64,000 nt of DNA from Ammoniphilus resinae (GTDB lineage Bacteria; Bacillota; Bacilli; Aneurinibacillales; RAOX-1), in the NCBI RefSeq assembly GCF_017873965.1, contig NZ_JAGGKT010000013.1:1-64000 (forward strand), given 5' to 3'. The position numbers and the translations under genes are program-made. The notes beneath the pieces were generated by a model that searched no databases, was not told the origin of the DNA, and was given only the letters and a program-made list of their open reading frames with translations. Every line of letters starts with the position of its first letter. The stretch's first letter is position 1. This document shows positions 51,991 to 60,446 of this stretch, piece after piece.

Positions 51991-52196
51991 CTCGCTATTC
52001 ACTCCTTCAAAGCCTCACTTACTTAAATTACCATCTTCTTAATTCCTTATATTCATATTATACTTCTTACTACATTAAATTCAATATTAAATTATAATAA
52101 TTTTTATCTAGGAACGAAACAGGTAATGGAAAAATTTTGCTTAAACAGATACACTAGGAACAGTAGGATGTTTTGAAAAAGAAAGGGTATCCCATC

Positions 52197-52811
52197 ATGT
52201 CTTGGTTTGTACGAAATGAAAACTGGCGAACCTATATACGCCGGTATCCAATTACCAGTCTTTTAATGGCCATTAATATTATCGTTTTTCTCTTCATGAC
52301 TTTCGGTGGAGGTTCGACTGATTTTGTCACCCTGATTCAATATGGTGCCTATTTCAAACCCGCTATTCTTGAAGGGGGAGAATATTTCCGGTTTCTCACC
52401 CCGATTTTCATCCATATTGGTTGGGAACATCTTTTGTTCAATAATTTTGCGATCCTTATTTTTGCCCCCGGATTGGAAATTATGCTCAGAAAGTTTCGTT
52501 ACCTGTTGCTTTATCTGGCTAGTGGAGCTTCCGGATTCATTCTAACATTTTTGTTTTCAGGCCCAGAAGTGATCGCTGCCGGTGCATCTGGTTCTATCTT
52601 TGGAATTTACGGAATGTATGCTTACTTAGCTAGATACCGGCGGGATTTGATGGACACCTATTCGCGCCAGACCATACTGCCGATTCTTATTTTCGGTGTC
52701 ATATCCACTTTCGTCATTCCAGGGATCAGTATTTTGGGTCATATCGGAGGACTCGTTACCGGGTATTCATTAGGTTTCTTTTTAGTGAAAAGAAGACCCG
52801 TCTACTATTAA
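52197..52811 (+). CDS. Rhomboid-family intramembrane serine protease
   Basis: A 204-residue membrane protein with six helices. Family motifs: FLTPIFIHIGWEHLLFNNFAILIFAPGLE (H-x-x-x-H/N-x-x-x-N region), the catalytic serine in AAGASGSIFGIYGMY (G-A-S-G) and the catalytic histidine in ILGHIGGLVTGY. It cleaves membrane proteins within the bilayer. ATG at 52197 has AAAGGG upstream. Its stop overlaps the stop of the convergent GH18 gene. Confidence 0.93.
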   Translation: MSWFVRNENWRTYIRRYPITSLLMAINIIVFLFMTFGGGSTDFVTLIQYGAYFKPAILEGGEYFRFLTPIFIHIGWEHLLFNNFAILIFAPGLEIMLRKFRYLLLYLASGASGFILTFLFSGPEVIAAGASGSIFGIYGMYAYLARYRRDLMDTYSRQTILPILIFGVISTFVIPGISILGHIGGLVTGYSLGFFLVKRRPVYY

Positions 52812-54073
52812 TACCTCTTTTTGATCTGCTGTCGGATCCCGTTCCAATCATTCTGAACCAGCCCCAATCGCCAAAGGGCAATGCCTTTCAGATGATGTCT
52901 TTTGGCGATTGCAATTTTATCCTGAATGGTCTCTTCATCTTCTTTCCACAAATTTATCGCAAGTACCAGTTTCTCAGCAGGAACAACTGCTTTGGCCAAT
53001 TCGACCGCCTGTTCCACCTTGTTCAGTGGTTCAGGCTGCTGTGATTTAGGATCGGTATAATCATAAGCCATGATAATGATTTGGTCGGCGACTCCCCCTA
53101 ATGATTTATAATCATATCCTTTATATACGCTGTTTGGTGCATGTAGTGTTAAAGTTAAGCTCTTATTATTGGATCGTAGCTGTTCTGACAGGTCACTTAC
53201 AAATCTGGTAAATTGGCTTTGTGTTTTAACGATCTGTTCCTCGCTTTGCCCAAGCCCTAGACCTTCTAAATCAAGATTAACCCCGTCATAAAGCTCAACT
53301 TCTTTCACGATTTGTGTGATCGCCTGTGACTTTACCTGCTCGTCTGTTAGTAGAGTTAATAGAGTGGGATCCTTCTCCGGCAGATGGATGGTCATCTCCG
53401 TTTTCATTCGATAGTCCCCAGCCGCCCCCAATACCGACTCCCAATCCGCAGGACGATTCCAATAATAGGGATTGTTCGGCAACAGGTTACCTTCTTCGTC
53501 CATACTATACCAGCCCAAAGCCAATTCGCTAACCAAATCGGTATTCCCTATGCCTGTCCCAGGGTAGTCCATGGTAAATAAATCAGTCCAACTGCTTGTT
53601 TGCGCATCTCCTAGTGTATAAAAACCGATCACAGCCATTGCGGCTGGAGGCGTCGTCATATAGATACTTTGATTTTCCGGGTCCCATGTGACTTTGGCAT
53701 CAAACGTTTCTGCAAAGAAACGAAGAGGGATATATGTTTTTCCATTTTTGATCATCGGTGCGGCATCCAAGTCAAAGTTTCCTTGATTGGTAAGCGCCTG
53801 TTTCGAACCAATCGTAAGCTCCAACATAACATCATCGCTTATTGCATTAACGGTACGTTCCTTGTCATTCCATGTAACGGTTACGTCTAGTGCTTCCGCC
53901 AGGGCTCGAAAGGGGACAAAGCTTCTCCCATTTAAAATAAGCGGAGTGGTATTCTCCAATGCTGCCCCATCAACGACCACCTTATTTTTTCTATCTTCGG
54001 CAGCTGTAGCTGAGGACATCGAACCGGATAGCAAGGCTAAAGCAAGCGGTATAGCCAACAAGCTCTTTTTCAT
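52808..54073 (-). CDS. Secreted GH18-type glycosidase with stalk (copper amine oxidase N-like) domain
   Basis: A 421-residue exported protein. After a signal peptide (cut near ATAAE) come two halves of a stalk domain: PLILNGRSFVPFRALAEALDVTVTWNDKERTV and PMIKNGKTYIPLRFFAETFDAKVTWDPENQSI. From residue 145 it is a GH18 barrel with DGVNLDLEGLG (D-x-D/N-x-D-x-E, catalytic Glu) and MAYDYTDPKS. The stalk domain is usual in Paenibacillaceae surface proteins. It probably acts on peptidoglycan or spore cortex sugar. ATG at 54073 follows GAGGAG. Confidence 0.9.
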   Translation of the reverse strand: MKKSLLAIPLALALLSGSMSSATAAEDRKNKVVVDGAALENTTPLILNGRSFVPFRALAEALDVTVTWNDKERTVNAISDDVMLELTIGSKQALTNQGNFDLDAAPMIKNGKTYIPLRFFAETFDAKVTWDPENQSIYMTTPPAAMAVIGFYTLGDAQTSSWTDLFTMDYPGTGIGNTDLVSELALGWYSMDEEGNLLPNNPYYWNRPADWESVLGAAGDYRMKTEMTIHLPEKDPTLLTLLTDEQVKSQAITQIVKEVELYDGVNLDLEGLGLGQSEEQIVKTQSQFTRFVSDLSEQLRSNNKSLTLTLHAPNSVYKGYDYKSLGGVADQIIIMAYDYTDPKSQQPEPLNKVEQAVELAKAVVPAEKLVLAINLWKEDEETIQDKIAIAKRHHLKGIALWRLGLVQNDWNGIRQQIKKRY

Positions 54074-54205
54074 TGTTTTCTCCTCTTCTACTCTTCATTT
54101 TTTCTATTTTTAAATCTATTGTTAGTATGACAGATTTGCAATTTCTCGTCTATTCAAACCATACATTCCCGATTCCTATCTCATTTAAAATTAGTCCATT
54201 CCACA

Positions 54206-54259
54206 CAAAAAAGGAGTAAATCTCCCACCCCGAATGAAAAAGGTTGGAATATTACTCCC
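54206..54259 (-). terminator. Terminator of the 93-residue gene
   Basis: On the minus strand GGAGTAA and TTACTCC form the base and CCAACC/GGGTGG the upper part of a bulged hairpin, followed by TTTTTT. Confidence 0.75.
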
Positions 54260-54309
54260 GTATTTTTATGCGAAATTTTACATTGGGGTCTAATCCCTCA
54301 TGCGTTCGA

Positions 54310-54591
54310 CTATGCTGATGCTTCCTCATCCTCATTCTGCGAAGGAATCATTACTTCAAAAACTTCCCCATGCTGCAAAATGACGATTCCCTGTTTCTTC
54401 ACCTTCATCACTGCGACTTCTGGTTTTTGCCTCATTTTTTCAATATACTCTAGATCAACATCCCCGGCATCACTAACTGTAATGCCTTCGATTTCTTTTT
54501 CCTCGTTTTCATCTAAAGATGACTCTAGTATCTGTTCAAATATATCTGAAAATTTCTCAAAGTCCTTTGTATACACACTAATACACTTCAT
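54310..54591 (-). CDS. Small acidic hypothetical protein, 93 residues
   Basis: Not recognised by name; small proteins of this kind occur in Bacillales. It begins KCISVYTKDFEKFSDIFEQIL, has an acidic middle and tail, and a strand with KVKKQGIVILQHGEVFEV. ATG at 54591 follows GGAGG; an ATG at 54606 overlaps that site. It is separate from sleB, with 190 bases between them that hold the short repeat copy B. Confidence 0.65.
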   Translation of the reverse strand: MKCISVYTKDFEKFSDIFEQILESSLDENEEKEIEGITVSDAGDVDLEYIEKMRQKPEVAVMKVKKQGIVILQHGEVFEVMIPSQNEDEEASA

Positions 54592-54748
54592 CCACACTTC
54601 CTCCATTCTATTTTGTATCTTTCTAAATAACTATCCTATTCTAATTCATTACACACCAGAAAACAACCCGCCGTTTTCCATTTTATACTGAAATCAATAA
54701 TTTTATTAGTAGATTTGGAAGAAAGGTTTTTTGCATAGAAAGGTATAA

Positions 54749-54784
54749 ACTTCTTCGAATCGGCTTTAATAGAAGCTTTACTTA
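54749..54784 (-). repeat. Stop-codon-linked short repeat, copy B (behind the SleB-like gene)
   Basis: On the minus strand the element begins with TAAG at the stop codon of the SleB-like gene and continues TAAAGCTTCTATTAAAGCC, then GATTCGAAGAAGTT. It matches copy A (behind pyrB) at nearly every position although the two genes are unrelated. Confidence 0.65.
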
Positions 54785-55396
54785 ATATGCAAAATGGTGG
54801 CTTCCAATTTCCCGAATAACGACCCTTGAACGTATCCATTTGCTGCGAGCGGTTGTCGGGTTATAGAAGAAGAGTGCCCCTTTGGTTGGATCGGTTCCTT
54901 TCAATGCCTGACTTGCAGCTTTATAAGAATCATTGGAAGGTTGGACCTTATGAATTCTTCCATCGCCAACGGGAGAAAATTGGTACACACCATTGATTTT
55001 TTGAAAAATTACATCAGTCACAGAATTCGGGTAATCCTTGTGAAGTACGCGGTTGAGCACAACACTCGCAACGGCTACTTTCCCCGTAAATGATTCTCCC
55101 CCTGCCTCCGCTTCAATAATTTTTACAAACCACTGGAAATCCTTTTTGCTCATCTGAATTTCTTTTTTGTTTCTTGCTTTTGGAATCGTTAACATATCCC
55201 CAGGGTAGATCAGATCACCTTTGAGGTTATTCATCCTTTTCAGCTGGTATAGATCAACATGATTCATTTTTGCGATATGCCATAGTGTATCACCTTTTTT
55301 AACCTTATAAACTACGGATTCTACTGCTTCGACAGCATTCATAGAAAGGCATGTCAAAATAAAGCAAATGGATAGGCTTATCCATTTTTTAAACAT
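54782..55396 (-). CDS. SleB/CwlJ-type cell-wall hydrolase with LysM domain
   Basis: A 204-residue exported enzyme: signal peptide (WISLSICFILTCLSMNAV), LysM domain at about residues 28-73 (VYKVKKGDTLWHIAKMNHVDLYQLKRMNNLKGDLIYPGDMLTIP) and hydrolase_2 domain from about 88 (WFVKIIEAEAGGESFTGKVAVASVVLNRV, where the catalytic Glu is in EAEA). It resembles YkvT and SleB, lytic enzymes acting on spore cortex or cell wall. ATG at 55396 follows AGGAGGAG. Its stop codon is the first base triplet of repeat copy B. Confidence 0.92.
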   Translation of the reverse strand: MFKKWISLSICFILTCLSMNAVEAVESVVYKVKKGDTLWHIAKMNHVDLYQLKRMNNLKGDLIYPGDMLTIPKARNKKEIQMSKKDFQWFVKIIEAEAGGESFTGKVAVASVVLNRVLHKDYPNSVTDVIFQKINGVYQFSPVGDGRIHKVQPSNDSYKAASQALKGTDPTKGALFFYNPTTARSKWIRSRVVIREIGSHHFAY

Positions 55397-55521
55397 ACTT
55401 CTCCTCCTATTCTATGATCTTTATAGAGAAATCTATAGGATAAAATCTTCATCCTTCCTAACTTTTCCAGAATTAGAATGAAATATACATCATAAAGTGG
55501 AATAGAAAGGGAGGACGACCA

Positions 55522-56709
55522 ATGTTCATACGACCACGCCACTGGTCACCCATTAGGGCTTTATTTGCCGTACAAATTATTTTTTCCGTGATCTTTTGTT
55601 TTGCCAGCCTTTTTCTTAACGTCTACTTGTGGGATAAAGGACAGTCTTTTCGCGGGATAGGGATTTACAATGTGTTCTCGGTGGTATCCATTTTTGTAGG
55701 ATCCATTCTAGGGGCTTATTTTTTACAGTGGATCGGTTCAAGGGCTACGTTTATCGGTTCATCCATTAGTGCCCTTCTGTTATTCAGCTATTTGTTTTTA
55801 TCCAACCAGGCTACAGATTACGATACGCTTCCTCTTCTTGGGATTCTGTATGGTAGCTATGTCGGTCTGTTTTATATCGGATTCAATCTGCATCTCTTAT
55901 GGCTTACGGAAAAAAGAAACCGTTCATATCTGCTTGGTGTTGAATCTGCCATTGCGACCGCAGCACAGCTATTGACTCCAGTCTGTGCTGGAATCATGAT
56001 TGCTAATCAAGGATATGTCCATACCTTTCTCCTTGTTCTTGTTCTTCTATGTATTCAACTGCTTCTAAGCTTTTCTATCCCAGGAATGCAAATGGATGGA
56101 GGGTTTCAAAAGCGGTATTTCTTCCTTGCAAAAAGCGACAAGGTAGCCCGCATGGGTTTTTCCTCACTTGCCTATGGATTTTACTTTTCTTTTATTCAAA
56201 TGTCATTTGGCTTGTTTTTTTATTTCATTGTTAAAGACGAATTCCAATTAGGATCCTGGAACTTGCTCTTTGGTGCGATCAGCGCGATTATGTACTGGCT
56301 AACAGGCCGTTTTTTATCCTTGTCCAACAGGGACATCTTTCTCAGCATGGGAATGCTTGGCACATTGATTATTACCTTATCCCTGCTGCTTGCCGAGTCC
56401 AGCTGGTTTATCCTGTTTAACATTGTGATTGCCGTTTCTTTTCCGTTATTGTGGCTACCGGCAAAATCAACGCATTTTTCCGATTTAATAACAGAAGCTG
56501 AGAGAGATCCGATTAGAAATAAAATTGGGCAGTTAATGCAGTTTCTTGTCTTTCGGGAATTCTCCATAAGTGTAGGGCGGCTCTGCTTTTTTCTCCTTCT
56601 CGTTGTCGGATTTGATTTCGGACTCGGTTACACCTATTATTTTATGGTCTTGTTGGCCTGTGTCATGCCGATAGGGATTTGGATTCTGAACAGGGAGATT
56701 CTACAGTAA
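55522..56709 (+). CDS. MFS-type transporter, 395 residues
   Basis: Twelve hydrophobic segments in two halves (LFAVQIIFSVIFCFASLFLNVYLW at the start). The classical D-R-x-G-R motif between helices 2 and 3 is weak (QWIGSRATFIGSS), so it belongs to a divergent MFS group found in spore-formers. Substrate unknown. ATG at 55522 follows GAAAGGGAGG. It is convergent with pepF, with a shared hairpin. Confidence 0.8.
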   Translation: MFIRPRHWSPIRALFAVQIIFSVIFCFASLFLNVYLWDKGQSFRGIGIYNVFSVVSIFVGSILGAYFLQWIGSRATFIGSSISALLLFSYLFLSNQATDYDTLPLLGILYGSYVGLFYIGFNLHLLWLTEKRNRSYLLGVESAIATAAQLLTPVCAGIMIANQGYVHTFLLVLVLLCIQLLLSFSIPGMQMDGGFQKRYFFLAKSDKVARMGFSSLAYGFYFSFIQMSFGLFFYFIVKDEFQLGSWNLLFGAISAIMYWLTGRFLSLSNRDIFLSMGMLGTLIITLSLLLAESSWFILFNIVIAVSFPLLWLPAKSTHFSDLITEAERDPIRNKIGQLMQFLVFREFSISVGRLCFFLLLVVGFDFGLGYTYYFMVLLACVMPIGIWILNREILQ

Positions 56710-56716
56710 AGGGAAA

Positions 56717-56745
56717 GAGGAGAGCTGTTAAGCTCTCCTCTTATT
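56717..56745. terminator. Bidirectional terminator between the MFS and pepF genes
   Basis: GAGGAGAGCT (56717-56726) and AGCTCTCCTC (56731-56740) are perfect arms around GTTA. Short T-rich tails lie on both sides. Confidence 0.75.
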
Positions 56746-58552
56746 CGTCCACAAGGGCCTCGAGTTCCCCTAACAAACGTTTGAAAACGTCCAAGGCGCT
56801 TTGTACTGGTGCAGATGTTGTCATATCCACTCCCGCCCCTTTTAACAAGTCAAGCGGATAATTCGACCCTCCGCCTTTGAGAAATTGAAGATAGCGCTCG
56901 ACAGCCGGTTTTCCCTCGTTCAAAATTTGTTGTGAAAGGGCTGTAGCCGCAGAAAATCCAGTGGCATATTTATACACATAAAACCCGTTATAAAAATGAG
57001 GAATACGCGCCCATTCCATTTCAATCTGATCCCCAATGACCACATGGTCGCCGTAATAATCCTTGTTCAGATCCTTATACATAGAACACAAGGTTTCTGG
57101 TGTCAGGGCACTGCCTACTTCCACCTTTTCATGGATCAGTTTTTCAAATTCGGCGAACATCGTTTGTCTAAATACGGTGCCTCGGAACTGCTCCAGATAA
57201 TGGTTCAACAAATACATTTTTTCTTTACGGTCGGTTGTATTTTTAAGCATCCAATCCATCAATAGCGATTCGTTTACGGTCGAAGCCACCTCAGCGACAA
57301 AAATCGTATACTGTGCATACAGATATGGCTGTTCTTTATCGGAGAAGTAGCTGTGCATTGCGTGCCCCATTTCATGGGCAAGCGTATACATATTGTCCAC
57401 ATTGTCTTGGAAATTTAACAGAATATACGGATGTGTTCCGTACGCTCCCCAGGAATAGGCCCCGCTCGTCTTCCCTTCGTTCTCATACACGTCAATCCAA
57501 CCCGTGTTTTTGGCTTCCTTTACAATGGAAATATACTCTTCACCAAGCGGTGAGAGACCTTTCAGCATCGTTTCATAAGCCTTATCGTAAGAAATTTTCA
57601 TATCCAGGTCTTGGACCAACGGAACATAGATGTCGTACATATTTAATTCATCCAGTTTCAGCATTTTCTTACGGAGTTCCATATACCTGTAAAAGGTCGG
57701 CAAATTGCTTCGAACCGTTTTAATGAGGTTTTCGTACACTTCAACCGGGATATTGTCATCATCTAATGATGCTTGCAAGGCTGAATCATATTTCCGCACC
57801 CGACCATAGAAAACATCTTTTTTGACGCTGGCATTTAGGGTTGCAGCGATTGTATTGTTATATTTCCGGTATGTATCATACATCGCATTGAATGCGTTCT
57901 TGCGAACCTCTTGATTGGAGGATTCCATGAATTGAATATATCTGCCATGGGTCAGTTCGACTTCGTCCCCGTCCTCATCCTTGATTTTTGGGAACTTTAG
58001 ATCGGCATTATTCAACATCCGAAAGATGTTCTGCGGTGCCCCTGCCATCTCTCCAGCTTGGGCTAAAATAGCTTCCTGCTCTGCAGAAAGGACATGCTGT
58101 TGCTGCCGGAATAATTCCTGAAAATAAAAACGATATAACTCTAACTCTTTCTTTTCCTGCATGAACCCTTGGACCTTTGCTTCGTCCATAGTGAGAATCT
58201 CTGGAACAATAAATGAAGTAGCACTGCTTACCTTAACACTTAACGAAGAAGCCCTATCCGCTAATGCCTGATATTTTGTATTGGCATTATTTTCATCACG
58301 GCGCATCCGCGCATATGTAAACAACCTTTCAATCAAAAGGGAGATCTCCCCTTTTAATTGCAGACACTGGAAAAGTTGTTCCGCCTGATCTAACTTCCCT
58401 TTGAATTGTTCAATTTGTGGCAACATCTCTTGTACAGCTGAAAAGTCTTTCTCCCATTCCTCTTCACTGCTGAACATATCCTCCAGCTTCCATTTTACTT
58501 GTGCTTCCAATTCTTCACGTTTTGGCAATTTACGTTTTTCTGTTGCCTCCAT
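56741..58552 (-). CDS. pepF: Oligoendopeptidase F (M3 family)
   Basis: A 603-residue zinc peptidase that cleaves short peptides in the cytoplasm. The zinc motif is HEMGH in TLAHEMGHAMHSYFSD near residue 388, followed by FVAEVASTVNESLL, which gives the third ligand. GAYSWGAYGTHPYILLNF and YNGFYVYKYATGFSAA are also family-specific. Length is as expected. ATG at 58552 follows AAGGAGG. A short palindrome AATGACGTTCATT lies just upstream at 58570-58582. Confidence 0.96.
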   Translation of the reverse strand: MEATEKRKLPKREELEAQVKWKLEDMFSSEEEWEKDFSAVQEMLPQIEQFKGKLDQAEQLFQCLQLKGEISLLIERLFTYARMRRDENNANTKYQALADRASSLSVKVSSATSFIVPEILTMDEAKVQGFMQEKKELELYRFYFQELFRQQQHVLSAEQEAILAQAGEMAGAPQNIFRMLNNADLKFPKIKDEDGDEVELTHGRYIQFMESSNQEVRKNAFNAMYDTYRKYNNTIAATLNASVKKDVFYGRVRKYDSALQASLDDDNIPVEVYENLIKTVRSNLPTFYRYMELRKKMLKLDELNMYDIYVPLVQDLDMKISYDKAYETMLKGLSPLGEEYISIVKEAKNTGWIDVYENEGKTSGAYSWGAYGTHPYILLNFQDNVDNMYTLAHEMGHAMHSYFSDKEQPYLYAQYTIFVAEVASTVNESLLMDWMLKNTTDRKEKMYLLNHYLEQFRGTVFRQTMFAEFEKLIHEKVEVGSALTPETLCSMYKDLNKDYYGDHVVIGDQIEMEWARIPHFYNGFYVYKYATGFSAATALSQQILNEGKPAVERYLQFLKGGGSNYPLDLLKGAGVDMTTSAPVQSALDVFKRLLGELEALVDE

Positions 58553-58733
58553 GATTTCTACCTCCTTGAAATGACGTTCATTCCTATACCATATCCTATT
58601 TTAGCCCAAAAAGAAAAATAAGGAAATTTCCCCATCCGTTCTATATTATTTCCAACAACTGTTAATTTCCAATTTTTCGGGCATACTACGAGGGGAAAAG
58701 ATGGCAAATCATTTCACAAAAGGAGGGCTTTAT

Positions 58734-59795
58734 ATGCCTTCAATTCTTGGAGCCGGAACGGCACATCTGCCTTATACGTTCCATCAAGCCGATGTAAAAC
58801 CGTTTGTTAAAGATATGTTCTCCGATATTTTTTCCGATATTGATCGCTTGATCGGGTTGTTTGAAAACACAGGAATTGACACGCGTCAATTTTGCGTACC
58901 GATGGAATGGTTTAAAAACAATCCTGGATTCAAGGAAAAAAACTCGATCTATATTGAAAACGCAGTTCTTTATGGTAAGGAAGCCTTAATCCATTGCATG
59001 GAAAAATGCCAAGTCGACATCGCGGACATCTCACACCTCTTTTTTATTTCCACCACAGGGATGGCTACACCTAGCATTGATGTGCGGATACTAAATGAAT
59101 TGGGTGCTAGTACACATACGAAACGGACACCGATCTGGGGACTCGGGTGTGCAGGCGGTGCTGTTGGTATTTCCCGTGCCCTAGACTATGTAAAATCTTA
59201 TCCCACAGAGGTCGTAGCTGTCGTTGCCGTTGAATTATGCGGACTGACCTTCCAACCGAATGATTTAACCAAAAGCAACCTGGTTGCCACTTCATTATTT
59301 GCAGATGGAGCCGCAGCTGTTTTAATCGCAGGGGATCAGGCGGAGATCAAGGTGAAGGCGCCAATTCAAGCAATCAAATCAATGAGTACCTATTGGCCTG
59401 ATTCGTTAGATGTCATGGGCTGGGATTTTTCTTCTTCTGGTTTTCATGTTATCTTCTCCCGGGATATCCCTACAATCGTGAAAACACGTGTGGCAGACGA
59501 AGTACATTCTTTTCTGAAAGCTGAACAGATCGAGCAAATTGACCATTACATCATTCATCCTGGCGGTAAAAAAGTGTTAGAAGCTTTTCAGAAGGCGCTT
59601 GATATTCCGGAAGAAAAACTTGGCATTACAAGACAAGTTTTAAAAGAAAATGGGAATATGTCATCATGTACCGTACTATATGTATTAAATGAATTCATTA
59701 AGCAAAAGCAAATGAACCCGGGTGAAAAAGGTCTGATTTCCGCTCTCGGGCCCGGTTTTAGCGCTGAAATGATTTTGGTGGAGGGAACCCATTGA
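58734..59795 (+). CDS. bpsA: Type III polyketide synthase (BpsA-like)
   Basis: A 353-residue chalcone-synthase-fold enzyme. The catalytic triad can be read: Cys in WGLGCAGGAVGISR, His in YIIHPGGKKVLEAF and Asn in KENGNMSSCTVLYV. In Bacillus BpsA makes alkylpyrones from long-chain acyl-CoA and malonyl-CoA. ATG at 58734 follows AAAGGAGGG. The stop overlaps the start of the next gene, a methyltransferase of the BpsB type, which confirms the identity. Confidence 0.93.
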   Translation: MPSILGAGTAHLPYTFHQADVKPFVKDMFSDIFSDIDRLIGLFENTGIDTRQFCVPMEWFKNNPGFKEKNSIYIENAVLYGKEALIHCMEKCQVDIADISHLFFISTTGMATPSIDVRILNELGASTHTKRTPIWGLGCAGGAVGISRALDYVKSYPTEVVAVVAVELCGLTFQPNDLTKSNLVATSLFADGAAAVLIAGDQAEIKVKAPIQAIKSMSTYWPDSLDVMGWDFSSSGFHVIFSRDIPTIVKTRVADEVHSFLKAEQIEQIDHYIIHPGGKKVLEAFQKALDIPEEKLGITRQVLKENGNMSSCTVLYVLNEFIKQKQMNPGEKGLISALGPGFSAEMILVEGTH

Positions 59796-60319
59796 TGAGC
59801 GGTTATTTTATTGTCTTTTTTTGTTTCCTGCTGATTCAACGGATAGGTGAACTTCGATTGGCCAAAAAAAATGCGGACTGGATGAGGCAGCGTGGAGGGT
59901 ATGAAGTCGGCGCCAATCATTATAAATATATTGTTGCGATCCACGTCGGTTTCTTTCTCACGCTTGCTGTGGAAGTCCTTGTGTGGAATGCCGTTGCCCC
60001 TTCCTGGTGGCTTCTTCCTCTTATCCTCTTTTTCTTGACCCAACTGCTTCGTTACTGGTGCATTCAATCTCTTGGTCCCTATTGGAACACAAGGATTTAT
60101 ATCCTCCCAGAGGCAACTCTGATTAAAAAAGGGCCCTATCGCTTGGTGAAACATCCAAATTATTGGATCGTGATCACAGAGATTGCCTTGGTTCCGCTTA
60201 TTTTCGGTGCCTACTATACTGCTTTTGTTTGGTCTCTCATCAATTTTTGCTTCTTGAAGGCCGTACGCATCCCGACGGAAGAAAAAGCACTTCTGCTTTT
60301 AAAAAGTGAGGGGCCATAG
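59795..60319 (+). CDS. bpsB: Isoprenylcysteine carboxyl methyltransferase-family protein (BpsB-like)
   Basis: A 174-residue membrane methyltransferase with about five helices. The ICMT motif is YWNTRIYILPEATLIKKGPYRLVKHPNYWIVITEI, with K-H-P-N-Y near residue 127. BpsB methylates the alkylpyrones made by BpsA. The ATG shares one base with the TGA of bpsA and has GGAGGG 9 bases upstream, so translation is coupled. Confidence 0.9.
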   Translation: MSGYFIVFFCFLLIQRIGELRLAKKNADWMRQRGGYEVGANHYKYIVAIHVGFFLTLAVEVLVWNAVAPSWWLLPLILFFLTQLLRYWCIQSLGPYWNTRIYILPEATLIKKGPYRLVKHPNYWIVITEIALVPLIFGAYYTAFVWSLINFCFLKAVRIPTEEKALLLLKSEGP

Positions 60320-60383
60320 GAGAAGAGTTTTCGATATCTTCGAGTGAAGAGACCCTTAACACGTCCATTATGCAGAAAAACAA

Positions 60384-60439
60384 AATTCCTACGCTATTAA
60401 ACGGACAGAGGATCCACGAATTGAGCATCCCCCATGCTC
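60384..60439. repeat. Two-hairpin element before the DUF1385 gene (possible divergent copy)
   Basis: AATTC (60384-60388) and GAATT (60418-60422) enclose a 29-base loop that begins CTACGCTATT; directly after comes a perfect small hairpin GAGCAT-CCCCC-ATGCTC (60423-60439). The order large hairpin then small hairpin, and the TCCTAC at the start, resemble the ACTACGTCGA element, but the loop core is not conserved. Whether it belongs to that family is uncertain. Confidence 0.4.
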
Positions 60440-60446
60440 TACCAAC

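Noticed and set aside
58570-58582. Palindrome AATGACGTTCATT upstream of pepF as a FadR-type operator
   Set aside because: It is short, of a kind expected by chance, and no regulator or fatty-acid gene is linked to it.
60418-60446. tRNA-like string (GTTGGTAGAGC on the minus strand) before the DUF1385 gene
   Set aside because: It resembles a D-arm, but no acceptor stem, anticodon arm or T-arm can be formed; the bases are better explained by the small hairpin.
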